A DNA stretch of 64,000 nucleotides from Candidatus Sulfopaludibacter sp. SbA3 (GCA_945865815.1 CAMBFR010000006.1:1-64000), one strand, 5' to 3'; positions 35,131 to 44,506 are shown, numbered from the stretch's first letter. Translations and numbers: made by a program. Notes: generated from the letters alone by a model not told the origin.

Positions 35131-37314
35131 TTACTTCTTCCCCGCCGGCCCGTAGGACAGCCATGTCCCCATCAGCGGACGCTGTTCGAAGCTGGGCTTG
35201 GTGTAGTCGCACACGCCATCCGCGAAGATCCGCCGCAACCGATCCATCTCTGCGGGATTGAAAGTCACCTTGTAGTCGGATAGATCTATCGGCTTGCGCT
35301 GGCACATCGCGATATTGTTCGCCACCGGCATTCCGGCCACCAGGTACGGCGAGGCATGTGAATGGAAATACTTGTCGCATTCGCCACCCTGGTACACCTG
35401 CTGCTCGTTGATCCGCCGGCCACCCGGGGCAACGCAACCCTCCCGCAGGTTTGCCGGTTTTGCCTTCACGACTTTCTGCGCGCGCGGTGCGTTCGAGGTA
35501 TCCTTCGCCACATTGAGTAGCCATTGATCCATCTGCTGTATCGCTTCCTGATGCAGCGGGCTTTCGGTATTGAATCCGCCGTAGGTGTAATCCTCGTGGA
35601 GCATCACCTGGTTGTCCGCGTGGCCGTTCGCCTGTTTGAGCCGCTCTCGGGTCGAGAACGAATGGAACCGCATGTGGACGTCGCCGGGCTTGGAATCCGC
35701 GTAAGCCCGGTAGTCGATGATCGGCGTTGAGGCAAGCCCGCCGCCACCGCTCAGGAAGCGCCCGGTTTCATATCCGCGCCGCGCACCGATGCGGTCGCCG
35801 ACCGTGCGTTCCTTTGTAAACTTCGCGTCGATATCCACGCCGCCGACCTTCTCGTTGAGTTCAAGAAACTGCGCCTTGCTGATCACGCCCGAGTTCAGCG
35901 TCTGCAGACCGTATTGAACGCCGACGTTATCCAGCGGCCGCCGCGGGAAACCGGTCCTGGGATCCTTTCCCCATATGTACGACTGGTGATCGTAGGGTGT
36001 GCATCGCGCTCCACGCGGGTTCGTCACCGGATCGTAGAGCCACTCCGCCGGGATTGCCTCGTCGCACACTCCACGAGGATTGATCCGGTCGCCGCGCGTC
36101 GCCTGGGCCACAAGCGTTTCGTGAAGCATGATGCCGGTCGCCGCAGTCTCCTGCTCTTTCGTCCACTTTTCAGTGGCGAGTTCCGTGAAGTAGTGATGCA
36201 GCAGGCGCGCCCCGAATCCCTGCATGGTCACCGCTCCGAACGGAACATCGGGGAAGCTGGATCCCGGAATGATGCCGTCCAGCAGGCCGGGATAATTGTC
36301 CCCGATCAGGTGAACCTGGTGCGCGCCGCCCGAACTGCCCCAGCCGATCGTGTGCGCGGGTGCGCCGTGCCGCTCGATAAACCGTTCCTTCACCATCATC
36401 ATGGTTTCGCCCGAGTTCACATCGTCGCAGTTGTTCCCAAAAACGTTCTTGCTCGAGGTCGCCACCGCGAAGCCCTGCGACAACATGAAAGGATCCAGCA
36501 CACCTTCCGTGTCCTTGCCCTGTATGTACCAGCCGCCGGGGCAGCCGCCGCCGAAGGTATAGATCAGCCGGCCGTTCCAGCCGGCAGGCCGATTCCAGAG
36601 ATCAACCGGACGGTCGGTCATCGGATCGTGCAGCATTGAGAAATGGTAGATCGCCCGATTTATCGTTCCTGTCTCGACGCGCACGATGAAGGGAACCTTT
36701 TTGCCCTCGTTCGTCGTGGTGGTGGTCAGATCCCCCGGACGCGCCGATGGATTCGGCAACGGCTTGAACTTATTGTCAGTGCCCCGATAGATGTAATCCA
36801 CGCGCGTCTTGATCGAACAGTTCTCGTCGAGAGCGGGGCCAAGGTTGCCGCCCGTCACGGGAAGATCGAACACTTGAGTCATACAGACGTACGGTTTCTC
36901 GTGAGGGCCGGAGAAGATCGGACCCTCGATCGGCCAGTTGGTAAGGACGAGGGAAGCAGCCTGTCCGCTCTGCGAGGCCGTGACAGTGTTATCGCCCAGC
37001 TTAAGGCCTGTCGCCAAACCGAGAAGCGATCGAGTTCCCGCGATCGGCTTGAATGCGGCGCTCAAATCCTGTCCGTTCAACGCCACCTTGACCTGATCCA
37101 GCGGAACCCGCGGCGACACGTCGATGCGGAGCAGCGCGTCGCCGCCGCTCACCATGTCGTTGCGGCCCGATACCGTCTTGATCTGGATCTCCGCGCTGCC
37201 GGTCTGCCGGTGCTCCTGCATCACGACAGGCTGAGGGTCGGCAGATTGGGCGGACCCCCACATTGGGAAACTCGCAAGACAAACGAGAATGACCAGGACC
37301 AGCCGGATTCTCAT
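35131..37314 (-). CDS. DUF6351 / tannase-like secreted hydrolase
   Basis: An exported protein of about 727 residues. Met 37314 (MRIRLVLVILVCLASFPMWG) is preferred to 37332 because it opens the signal peptide and has GGAG upstream. An N-terminal beta region (RIDVSPRVPLDQVKVALNGQ) precedes an alpha/beta-hydrolase-like domain with the nucleophile elbow GWGSSGGAHQ and an earlier oxyanion-type GGGCPGGWYIQG. Cysteines are abundant. DUF6351 is related to the tannase/feruloyl-esterase family, so ester cleavage of plant phenolics or similar is plausible. It is monocistronic, with repeat copy 2 upstream. Catalytic Asp/His were not located with confidence. Confidence 0.82.
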   Translation of the reverse strand: MRIRLVLVILVCLASFPMWGSAQSADPQPVVMQEHRQTGSAEIQIKTVSGRNDMVSGGDALLRIDVSPRVPLDQVKVALNGQDLSAAFKPIAGTRSLLGLATGLKLGDNTVTASQSGQAASLVLTNWPIEGPIFSGPHEKPYVCMTQVFDLPVTGGNLGPALDENCSIKTRVDYIYRGTDNKFKPLPNPSARPGDLTTTTTNEGKKVPFIVRVETGTINRAIYHFSMLHDPMTDRPVDLWNRPAGWNGRLIYTFGGGCPGGWYIQGKDTEGVLDPFMLSQGFAVATSSKNVFGNNCDDVNSGETMMMVKERFIERHGAPAHTIGWGSSGGAHQVHLIGDNYPGLLDGIIPGSSFPDVPFGAVTMQGFGARLLHHYFTELATEKWTKEQETAATGIMLHETLVAQATRGDRINPRGVCDEAIPAEWLYDPVTNPRGARCTPYDHQSYIWGKDPRTGFPRRPLDNVGVQYGLQTLNSGVISKAQFLELNEKVGGVDIDAKFTKERTVGDRIGARRGYETGRFLSGGGGLASTPIIDYRAYADSKPGDVHMRFHSFSTRERLKQANGHADNQVMLHEDYTYGGFNTESPLHQEAIQQMDQWLLNVAKDTSNAPRAQKVVKAKPANLREGCVAPGGRRINEQQVYQGGECDKYFHSHASPYLVAGMPVANNIAMCQRKPIDLSDYKVTFNPAEMDRLRRIFADGVCDYTKPSFEQRPLMGTWLSYGPAGKK

Positions 37315-37332
37315 AGAAGCTTCTCCTCTCAT

Positions 37333-37808
37333 CGATGTATGGCGTATGGCTATTTTGCTCGCAAGAATATATCGCGAATCGCGCGAAACGTAACCCGGAA
37401 GCTAACGGCCCTTCCGAAGCGTGAGTCCGAACTCCCCTCCTGTGTTAGGAGGGGTGGCTGCGCCACCAGGGGAATGGTCCCGTTCCTTATTGGCGCAGAC
37501 GGGGTGGTACCCAATGACGCGAAGCCACGTTATGGATGCTCGCGTAGCGCTCATTCAAATATTCGGTGCGCTGCGCGAATATCTATAGGGTGGCTTCGCA
37601 ACATCAATTAATTGGACACCACCCCGCCGTTCGCTGAAAAACGCGAACGGCACCCCTCCTAATCCAGGAGGGGAGTTCTTGCGCACTCCGCGAAAAATGT
37701 CCAAACTCCAGATACGTCCTTCTCCTCCCGGGAACATGAGCGGATGCGAATGCAAGCCCGATAGGGCGCAGCCATCAAGTTAAGGTGGCCCGAAGGGCCG
37801 GATGAGGG
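37333..37808. other. gene-free region holding repeat copy 2
   Basis: This 476-base gap between two minus-strand genes contains the dispersed repeat (37421-37707). It also holds GGTGGCCCGAAGGGCCGGATGAGGG at 37785-37808, which resembles the right half of the CCCTCTCCC repeat. No gene is supported: the plus-strand frame 36643-37611 is antisense plus repeat sequence. Confidence 0.65.
37421..37707 (+). repeat. dispersed hairpin-ended repeat, copy 2
   Basis: About 287 bases from GTGAGTCCGA to TGTCCAAACT in the same orientation as copy 1. It has terminal hairpins CCCCTCCT...AGGAGGGG at 37434 and 37653-37673, extended by GAACT/AGTTC, and the same internal palindrome. Small insertions (AAT ATT; ATCAATTAATTGG) break the open frame present in copies 1 and 3, so the DNA structure rather than a protein seems conserved. 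Confidence 0.9.
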
Positions 37809-38921
37809 TTAGCGGCCCGCAGGCGCCATCCCTTTGAAAGTCAGCTTCTGCATACCTGCAGTAGTCTGCGCTATATAAAGATTGCCTTTGGAATCGGTCG
37901 CGATCTGGTGGCCCGGACCAATCATGCCCTCCGGCTGGACGTTGCCCACAATCTCCAGCGTCTTCCGGTCGACAATAAATACGCCGTTGCCTCCTCCGAC
38001 GTAAAGAAACTGCTGGTCCGCGTCCGGAGACAAGGCCAGGTCACGGGCAAAAGGCGCGCTGTTTCTGACCAACTGCTTCACGAACCTGCCTTCTTTTGTG
38101 AACATCTGGACGCGCCGGTATTCGCGATCGGCAACATACACGGTTCCGTCATTTGCAACGCGGATTGCGTGAACGATGCTCAACTGCGGAGGACCGGGAT
38201 CCGAAAAACTCGTCGGAGTAACAACCTCGCAATGATCGTCGTCGACGGGCGTGTTGCCGAATGCGCCCCACATGCGTTTGAATGCGCCGCTGTCCGCATC
38301 GAACACGGCAACGCGGTGATTGCCGTAACCGTCGGCTACAAATAATTCGTTGGTCGACGGAAGGACCCACACATCCGCGGGCCGATGCAGATTCTGCCTG
38401 TCCGCATTGCCCTTGCCCTGGTTACTTTTGCCGATCTGCATGACGAACTTGCCGTCCGGAGTGAACTTCAGGAGCTGGTCATCCGCTACCGGTTTGACTC
38501 CGGGCAGGCCATTCGTAGGACAGTTATTTCCGCCAAGCCACACGAAGCCCTTGTAGTCGATGTGCAGGCCGTGCTCGCGCTCGGGCCATTCATAGCCATT
38601 GCCGGCGCCGCCCCAGGCCTTGATGTAATTCCCGGCCGCGTCGAACACGATCACAGGCGGCGCAGCCTTCGTTGCATCTTCGGGCTTGAGCGTCCTGGGC
38701 CGGTGCAGGACCCAGACATTGTCCTGGGCGTCGATCGCGATACTCGAGGCATCTCCGAGCTTCCATTGCGGCGGCACTTTCGGCCACGCGCGATCGACTT
38801 CGAAGGCGGGCAGGCTTCGGGCCTGCGCCCGGGCAACCTGAGTGGCGCGGGAGAAGAATCCCACACCTGCAGCGATGATCAGCGGAATCACAATGGCGCA
38901 CGTAACATTCAACCGCTTCAT
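37809..38921 (-). CDS. secreted NHL-repeat / six-bladed beta-propeller protein
   Basis: A 370-residue exported protein from Met 38921 (MKRLNVTCAIVIPLIIAAGV), after AAAGAGGAGAAAGCC. NHL-type blades are seen as ASSIAIDAQDNVWVLHRP, GLHIDYKGFVWLGG, PADVWVLPSTNELFVADGYG, IRVANDGTVYVADREYRRVQ and HQIATDSKGNLYIAQT. Such propellers in Acidobacteriota are secreted and act in binding or as peptidylglycine-lyase-like enzymes; no catalytic residues are assigned. It is divergent from 38978, with 56 bases between. Confidence 0.85.
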   Translation of the reverse strand: MKRLNVTCAIVIPLIIAAGVGFFSRATQVARAQARSLPAFEVDRAWPKVPPQWKLGDASSIAIDAQDNVWVLHRPRTLKPEDATKAAPPVIVFDAAGNYIKAWGGAGNGYEWPEREHGLHIDYKGFVWLGGNNCPTNGLPGVKPVADDQLLKFTPDGKFVMQIGKSNQGKGNADRQNLHRPADVWVLPSTNELFVADGYGNHRVAVFDADSGAFKRMWGAFGNTPVDDDHCEVVTPTSFSDPGPPQLSIVHAIRVANDGTVYVADREYRRVQMFTKEGRFVKQLVRNSAPFARDLALSPDADQQFLYVGGGNGVFIVDRKTLEIVGNVQPEGMIGPGHQIATDSKGNLYIAQTTAGMQKLTFKGMAPAGR

Positions 38922-38933
38922 GGCTTTCTCCTC

Positions 38934-38960
38934 TTTGAAATTGGCTTGGGGCATTATAAT
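38934..38960 (+). promoter_or_regulatory. candidate promoter of the 38978 operon
   Basis: A consensus TATAAT at 38955-38960 lies 18 bases before ATG 38978, with a poor -35 (TTTGAA at 38934). The predicted leader would be only about ten bases with no Shine-Dalgarno sequence, hinting at near-leaderless translation. Confidence 0.35.
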
Positions 38961-38977
38961 CGCTCAGTTCAAAAATT

Positions 38978-40111
38978 ATGTTTAGATCTGATTTGCGCAT
39001 CCCCGTCTCGGTCGTAGTAGGGCTCGCCCTGTTCTTCGGTATCGCCCTGTCTGCCCAGGAGGCGCCACCTCAGCTAAGCGACGAGGCGTACTGGGGGCTG
39101 ATTACGGACTTTTCAGAACCCGGAGGAACATTCGTCTCCGACAATTTCGTGTCTAACGAAATGCGCGCGCAACATGTGTTGAAGAGTCTCACCGAAGGCC
39201 GGACACCAGGCGGCGCCTATCTCGGCGTCGGGCCCGAACAGAATTTCACATACATCGTTGCGCTGAAGCCGGACATCGCTTTCATCTTTGATATTCGCCG
39301 GCAGAACCTGATCGAGCACCTGATGTACAAGGCTCTCATCGAGCTTTCCACCGATCGGGTCGACTTTCTAACGCTCCTGTTTTCCCGTATACCGGTGGGC
39401 TATGTCGATACCGATTCCAGCGCCGTCGAGTTATTCGATGCATTTCGCGGCACAGAGCCCGACCTGACGTTCTCTCGAGAGACTCTGGCTTCGATCAAAG
39501 ACCGGCTGATCAACGATCACGGATTCCCGCTGACAGCCGAAGACCAGCTCAGCCTCGAATATGTGCTCCAGGCGTTTTATATCGGCGGCACGGACCTGGG
39601 CTACTCCGGACCATGGCAGAGGATCCGGTCGCCGCTCCTGCCGTCGTACGAACAGCTCATGATGGACACGGACGAAAACGGCGCGTTTCGGAGTTTTCTC
39701 GCCACGGAAGACAATTTCCGCGCATTGCAGCAAATGGAAAAGAACAACCTCATCGTGCCGCTGGTTGGAAACTTCGCCGGGCCCAAGGCCATCCGGGCGG
39801 TTGGCGAATACCTGAAGGCGCGGAACAAGACTGTCGCGGCGTTCTACCTGTCCAACGTCGAGCATTACCTGTTCATGAGCCCCGATGACTGGAGGACTTT
39901 CTACGCGAACGTCTCCACGCTTCCATTGGACTCACAGAGCGTTTTTATCCGCCCCCTCATCAAAACCGGCAACGAAGGGTACTCGGCCTCTCCCATCCTT
40001 CGCCGGGGGTTCAGCTGGGACACGCTGCTGTTTTCGATTCAGGATCTGGTGACGGCCTTTGATGCAGGGATGATTCAGACCTACTACGACGTTATCCAGA
40101 CGCCCAACTAA
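38978..40111 (+). CDS. secreted hypothetical protein, first gene of DUF4159 set
   Basis: A 377-residue protein with a signal peptide (IPVSVVVGLALFFGIALSAQ). Stretches such as FVSDNFVSNEMRAQHVLKSL, GGAYLGVGPEQNFTYIVALK and IAFIFDIRRQNLIEHLMYKA look like a Rossmann-type methyltransferase-like or related fold, but no cofactor motif is certain. The C-terminal part (PLVGNFAGPKAIRAVGEYLK, AAFYLSNVEHYLF) is conserved-looking. It overlaps the next gene by one base (TAATG), so it is co-translated with a DUF4159 protein. I do not recognise a named family and do not assign a function. Confidence 0.72.
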   Translation: MFRSDLRIPVSVVVGLALFFGIALSAQEAPPQLSDEAYWGLITDFSEPGGTFVSDNFVSNEMRAQHVLKSLTEGRTPGGAYLGVGPEQNFTYIVALKPDIAFIFDIRRQNLIEHLMYKALIELSTDRVDFLTLLFSRIPVGYVDTDSSAVELFDAFRGTEPDLTFSRETLASIKDRLINDHGFPLTAEDQLSLEYVLQAFYIGGTDLGYSGPWQRIRSPLLPSYEQLMMDTDENGAFRSFLATEDNFRALQQMEKNNLIVPLVGNFAGPKAIRAVGEYLKARNKTVAAFYLSNVEHYLFMSPDDWRTFYANVSTLPLDSQSVFIRPLIKTGNEGYSASPILRRGFSWDTLLFSIQDLVTAFDAGMIQTYYDVIQTPN

Positions 40112-40944
40112 TGAATACGGACATTCAAGCCCTCTGGGCGCGGCGCCGTAAACGGACTCTTAAGATCGCTATTGCCGGACTGGTCGCGTGTCTTCTGGCC
40201 GGAGTCGGGATCAGCCAGCGGCAGATCACGTTTCACGATCCCAATGAAGGTCCGCCCGTGGACGAGTTCCAGGTCGCGCGCGTGAAGTATCGGACTCGCG
40301 GCGGCGCCGGTTCGAGGGGAATCATCCAGCCCTGGTGGGCCGTGGACTACCCGCTGGCCGAAGAGCATTTCTTCGCGGCTTTGCGCCGGCTTACGAACGT
40401 TTCGGTCGCCGATGACAGCCGGCATCTGGAGCTCAGCGATCCTCGCATTTTCCAATTTCCGTTCCTGTTCATGCAGCAGCCCGGCCAGGGAAACTGGCGT
40501 CCAACCGAGGAGGAGGCCGCAAACCTGAGGGAGCACTTGCTTCGCGGCGGTTTCCTGCTTGTCGACGACTTCCACGGCGAATTCGAGTGGTCCGTATTTC
40601 AAACATCCATGAAGCGCGTGTTCCCGGACCGCCCGATCGTCGAGATCCGCCAGGACGACCCGCTCATGCATGTTTTCTTTGATCTCGATATGGACCGCGG
40701 CACGCCCATTCCCGGCGCCCGTCACGTGCGGTCGCGAGGCGGACAGGTCTCTGTGCGGATGGAGGGCCCCCCGCATTGGCGCGGCATATACGACGATGAC
40801 GGCCGCCTGATGGCCGCCATGAATTTCAATATCGACATGGGCGATTCATGGGAGCATGCCGACGATCCCTACTATCCCAATCCCATGACGGCGCTTGCGT
40901 ATCGCCTTGGCGTGAACTACGTCATCTACGCTATGACACATTGA
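40111..40944 (+). CDS. DUF4159 domain protein (copy 2)
   Basis: A 277-residue protein with an N-terminal membrane anchor or signal (KIAIAGLVACLLAGVGISQR). DUF4159 motifs are QVARVKYRTRGG, LREHLLRGGFLLVDDFHGEF and RLGVNYVIYAMTH at the C-terminus. It parallels the 23931 protein (VNFRQFIDRGGFVVVDDFD; GINFVMYATTH) but is about 30 residues longer. Start and stop overlap both neighbours. Function unknown; the fold is a flavodoxin or glutamine-amidotransferase-like sandwich by family description. Confidence 0.83.
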   Translation: MNTDIQALWARRRKRTLKIAIAGLVACLLAGVGISQRQITFHDPNEGPPVDEFQVARVKYRTRGGAGSRGIIQPWWAVDYPLAEEHFFAALRRLTNVSVADDSRHLELSDPRIFQFPFLFMQQPGQGNWRPTEEEAANLREHLLRGGFLLVDDFHGEFEWSVFQTSMKRVFPDRPIVEIRQDDPLMHVFFDLDMDRGTPIPGARHVRSRGGQVSVRMEGPPHWRGIYDDDGRLMAAMNFNIDMGDSWEHADDPYYPNPMTALAYRLGVNYVIYAMTH

Positions 40945-41567
40945 GTCTGTTGATCTCGCTCGAACTCCGCTGGTTCCTCGAAGGATCCCTTCCCGTCAGC
41001 CTCGATAAATGGTTCAGTGATTCGCTGCCCGGTTCGCTGGTGAGTCCGGTTGACAAGCGCGATGATATCTATCTGTTTCAACCCGCCGTTGAACACATCG
41101 GGATCAAGTTTCGTGAAGGACGGCTGGAAATCAAATGGCGCGAATTCGCGCGGCCCTATAAAGGCGCGCACGGCGCCGCGGGCCAGGTGGAGCGGTGGCT
41201 GAAATGGGGCTGGGCCGATTCGGAAGGGCCGGACCACAACGACATTTCGCAATTCGGCGTTCCGAACGGACCGTGGATCACCATCGCGAAGGAACGCCGC
41301 CAGCGGAAATACAGTTGGGCGAAAGACCAATTCATTCCCGTTCCGGCAGCGAACTCATTCGATCAGGGAATAGTCGTCGAACTTACCGCGCTCAAGCGGA
41401 ATGGCCGTTCTTACAGCTCGGTGTTGGTTGAAGCATTTGCGCCCGGTCTGGACGCACAGCAACGGCTTCTGGATGCCGCGATGGAATATCTCTGGCGAGA
41501 CTTCCCTTCACCGTTACCGGAACCGGAATCCTCTTATGGCTATCCGCACTGGCTCGGGCGATTCTAG
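40941..41567 (+). CDS. hypothetical protein, possible CYTH-like
   Basis: About 208 residues. TTG 40941 overlaps the DUF4159 stop and fits the tight operon; the track ATG at 40848 lies inside the previous gene. It starts LISLELRWFLEGSLPVSLDK, continues RDDIYLFQPAVEHIGIKFRE and LEIKWREFARPYKG, and ends in AAMEYLWRDFPSPLPEPE. The early LELRWF strand followed by charged beta strands is reminiscent of CYTH domains, but the EXEXK signature is not clear, so the assignment is tentative. No signal peptide is seen. Confidence 0.55.
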   Translation: MSLLISLELRWFLEGSLPVSLDKWFSDSLPGSLVSPVDKRDDIYLFQPAVEHIGIKFREGRLEIKWREFARPYKGAHGAAGQVERWLKWGWADSEGPDHNDISQFGVPNGPWITIAKERRQRKYSWAKDQFIPVPAANSFDQGIVVELTALKRNGRSYSSVLVEAFAPGLDAQQRLLDAAMEYLWRDFPSPLPEPESSYGYPHWLGRF

Positions 41568-41573
41568 TCAAGT

Positions 41574-41617
41574 CCCTCTCCCTTTGGGAGAGGGTGCCGC
41601 GAAGCGGCGGGTGAGGG
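41574..41617. repeat. short palindromic repeat, CCCTCTCCC type, copy A
   Basis: CCCTCTCCC-TTT-GGGAGAGGG followed by TGCCGCGAAGCGGCGGGTGAGGG, two adjacent hairpins. It matches 59990-60031 in design. It lies between convergent genes 41567 and 41639 and may act as a terminator or be a mobile palindromic unit. Confidence 0.7.
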
Positions 41618-41638
41618 CCGTTGGGCAACACGCCCTGC

Positions 41639-43126
41639 CTATCGAGCGTTGCTCCCGCCCAGGATATCCGTAATCTTCCCTTTTGGTGTCAAGTCACGCC
41701 CTGCCAGTCCGGGATGATCAGCCGGGTACCACTGTGCGGCGAACGTCCAGTTGTGATCTTTATCGGAAATTACTTTCTTGTAGATGTCTTTGAGAGCCGC
41801 GGTGGGCTCAACTATATCCATTACGGGAACGATGTATTCCCATACAACTTCACCGGCAGGCGTCACCTGAAACATGTGACCGTGTCTGCCGGACATTACG
41901 AGTGTGTTCCCATTCGGAAGACGCTGAACGCTTGAGATGTGGGCGCTGTAAAAGCTGTTCGGCTCGACGGACGTGAAGCTCCACACCTTTTGCTTCGCGC
42001 TTTCGTCCGCAAGATACTTTGCGCTCGGATAAGGCCCCGCGTACGGATTGATCTCGACGACTTCCGAACGATATCCGCCCGCTCTGCGCGCGCCATTATT
42101 GAATACGAGGAAATTTCCCAGGCCGGGGAGCCCCTCTTTGATCCACTGGATGTCGTGGTGGAAATGCAACTGCTGATCGCCTTCGGAACTTCTGTTGCCG
42201 TCGGCTTCGTAAGTCGGACCCTTGCCGGAATCGTAAACGCTGGGGTTACCCCATCTATAAAGGATGTCGCCCGCACGGCCGGCCGCCCGGGCCTTGCCCG
42301 CCTGAAAATTCCCGGCGACGAACGTTCCACCGTGGTCGATAACATAGAACTCACTCATGACGGAGTTGCTGACAACGATCTGATCGAGCGTCTGGTTGTA
42401 GTCGAGCGCATTCTGATGCGTAAAGTTGCCTCTCAGGCCCGCGCCCCAGTTCAGATCGATCTTCTCCGGATGCTCCTTGATGACCCCGTAGTTCGGCCAC
42501 GCCGGATTCCTGTCTTGAACCACGTGGTCGAGAGTCCACCATTCCCAGATGACATTTCCTCTCATGTCCATCTCCACAACTCCATCAGGAGCCGCGGTCC
42601 ATTGCCTTGAGGGATCTGCCCCGGCAGCGACGGCCTGCTGCTGAGTCATCGGAATCTGCGATGTGAATATGATCGTCCAGTCGTTCAGCTTGTTGTTCCA
42701 GATTCGTTTGAAGTTGTGATGATAGATATAACCTTCGCGGCGATCGATGAACTCCCTCACCAGGTTGCCGTCCCAGTCGAGTTCCTGCAGCAGACTCCCG
42801 GGCTTGGCGCCACTCTCAGTCATGATGCCTTGAACAATCGTGCCTTTCTCAGTCAACCGTGCGGTCTTCTCAATGAAGTACGTCTTGCCTCGATAGGCCT
42901 GCGTGATGGTTTTCCATTTATGAACAACGTTACCCTGCATGTCGATCATGTACGTTAACTCGTGGTCGTCCAGCCGCGGGCGAGCAGAGAACACGACGTA
43001 GCCGTTGGCCGCCTTATCCGGGTCGTGGTAGATCAACTCGGTCGGCCCGTAAAAGGATTCGTGCGCGAAGGCGCCGCAAACTGCCATCGCCAGAATCGCA
43101 ACAATGGATATCGCTGTAGTTTTCAT
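41639..43126 (-). CDS. aryl-sulfate sulfotransferase-like protein
   Basis: A 495-residue exported protein with a signal peptide ending GAFAHE. Family features are YHDPDKAANGYVVFSARP, TYMIDMQGNVVHKWKT, VVEMDMRGNVIWEWWTLDHV, NFTHQNALDYNQTLDQIVVS and VWEYIVP, a propeller architecture typical of arylsulfotransferases that move sulfate between phenols. The strand pattern D-GN-V-W is repeated through the protein. AAGGAG precedes the start. It is the third gene of the operon with receptor and sulfatase, ten bases after the sulfatase, suggesting handling of sulfated aromatic or polymeric substrates. The catalytic histidine was not assigned. Confidence 0.84.
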   Translation of the reverse strand: MKTTAISIVAILAMAVCGAFAHESFYGPTELIYHDPDKAANGYVVFSARPRLDDHELTYMIDMQGNVVHKWKTITQAYRGKTYFIEKTARLTEKGTIVQGIMTESGAKPGSLLQELDWDGNLVREFIDRREGYIYHHNFKRIWNNKLNDWTIIFTSQIPMTQQQAVAAGADPSRQWTAAPDGVVEMDMRGNVIWEWWTLDHVVQDRNPAWPNYGVIKEHPEKIDLNWGAGLRGNFTHQNALDYNQTLDQIVVSNSVMSEFYVIDHGGTFVAGNFQAGKARAAGRAGDILYRWGNPSVYDSGKGPTYEADGNRSSEGDQQLHFHHDIQWIKEGLPGLGNFLVFNNGARRAGGYRSEVVEINPYAGPYPSAKYLADESAKQKVWSFTSVEPNSFYSAHISSVQRLPNGNTLVMSGRHGHMFQVTPAGEVVWEYIVPVMDIVEPTAALKDIYKKVISDKDHNWTFAAQWYPADHPGLAGRDLTPKGKITDILGGSNAR

Positions 43127-43136
43127 AAAGGCTCCT

Positions 43137-44483
43137 TCAAATTCGTTCAGGCTCCATTCGACTGTTCCAATCCTTGTACTTCGCCTGCAGAGAAGTGAAG
43201 ATCTCCGGACTGCGCTCTTTCAAATCGTTCTTTTCGCCGGGGTCGGCCGTTAAATCGAAGAGTTGCTCCTGCCCTCCCCGTTGCTGACGGAGATACTTCC
43301 ATTTTCCGCTTCTCAGAGCGTCCTGCTGGTTATTGCGCCAGAAAAGCGTGCGGTCATGAACGGGCTGATCGCCGGTACAAACCGGAAGCAGATCTTCGCC
43401 GTCGAGCGGGTAACTGGGATCGGGTCTGGCGCCCGTGACGGAAAGGATAGTTGACGTCCAGTCCATCGTGATTGCGGCTTGTGCGGTTTCCTGTGCCGGC
43501 GGTACGACCCCCGTCCAGCGAACGATCGCCGGAACACGGATTCCGCCTTCCCAGCAGCTTCCCTTTTGAAACGAGAACGGCCAGTTCCGCCCATATTGGA
43601 TACCGCCGTTGTCACTGGTGAAAATGACGAGCGTGTTCCGTTCCAGGTTGGAATCCGCCAGTGCCTGCAATACGCGGCCGATGCCATCGTCCATACTCTT
43701 CATCATTTCCGCATACTTCGAAGGCGACCCAACCGGTCCTCCTCGCTGAACATCGTGAGTGTGGTCCAACGCCTGATCGCCGGGCCCTTCCCATGGAGAG
43801 TGCGGTGCGTTGTAGTGAAGGCTGAGATAGAACGGTCTGTTGCGCTGCCGCCGGATCACCTGCACCGCTCTTTCGGTAAACATGTCTGTCGTGTAGCCTC
43901 GCGCCGTGCTGCGTTCTTCGTTTTCCCAGAGGTCCGGCTGGCCGGCCGTATTTCGATAGGAGAAATAGTCTGCGGTTCCGGTCAGGAATCCGAAGTATTC
44001 GTCATAGCCGCGCTGAATCGGCCGAAACTCTTTCGCCCTGCCAATGTGCCACTTCCCTATAAGAATGTTTTCGTAGCCATTGTCTTTGAGCCGGGAGGCG
44101 AGTGTGGGATGCCCTACCGGGATTCCGAGTGTTTCGTCGTCGGCCGTAAGAACACCGCCGGCGCCGACCGGCAATCGATGGGGATAGCGCCCCGTGTGAA
44201 AGCCAACGCGCGTCACCGTACACACGGGCCCCGCCGCGTACGCATCCGTGAAGCGCACACCGTCCTTTGCTAGTTTGTCGAGCACGGGTGTTTGATAGTC
44301 GGGCCGCCCGTAACTACTCAGATCGCCATATCCCAAATCGTCGGCGAGAATGAAAAGAATGTTCGGTCTTTGCGGAATGGTAACGGGCCGCCGCTGCGCG
44401 AATACCATCGGTGCTGAGCTGAGCGCACCCCCCGCGATTGCGGCGCCGATGAACTCCCGGCGATTGATCTTATTCCGTTTCAT
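43137..44483 (-). CDS. sulfatase family protein with Tat signal
   Basis: A 448-residue secreted sulfatase. The N-terminus has a twin-arginine-type signal (NRREFIGAAIAGGALSSAP). Metal-binding LADDLGYGD and the sulfatase loop CTVTRVGFHTGRYP follow, then ILIGKWHIG, YNAPHSPWEGPG and TSDNGG. The formylglycine position is Cys, but the usual C-x-P/A-x-R is CTVTR, with valine at the +2 place, so maturation by a sulfatase-modifying enzyme may be inefficient or use a divergent maturase. No maturase gene is nearby. Co-transcribed 23 bases after the Oar-like receptor; GGGAGAG is upstream. Confidence 0.87.
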   Translation of the reverse strand: MKRNKINRREFIGAAIAGGALSSAPMVFAQRRPVTIPQRPNILFILADDLGYGDLSSYGRPDYQTPVLDKLAKDGVRFTDAYAAGPVCTVTRVGFHTGRYPHRLPVGAGGVLTADDETLGIPVGHPTLASRLKDNGYENILIGKWHIGRAKEFRPIQRGYDEYFGFLTGTADYFSYRNTAGQPDLWENEERSTARGYTTDMFTERAVQVIRRQRNRPFYLSLHYNAPHSPWEGPGDQALDHTHDVQRGGPVGSPSKYAEMMKSMDDGIGRVLQALADSNLERNTLVIFTSDNGGIQYGRNWPFSFQKGSCWEGGIRVPAIVRWTGVVPPAQETAQAAITMDWTSTILSVTGARPDPSYPLDGEDLLPVCTGDQPVHDRTLFWRNNQQDALRSGKWKYLRQQRGGQEQLFDLTADPGEKNDLKERSPEIFTSLQAKYKDWNSRMEPERI

Positions 44484-44506
44484 GTCGTCTCTCCCTTGTC
44501 CCGTCC

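Noticed and set aside
36643-37611. Plus-strand 322-codon ORF
   Set aside because: Antisense to the DUF6351 gene and then reading through repeat copy 2.
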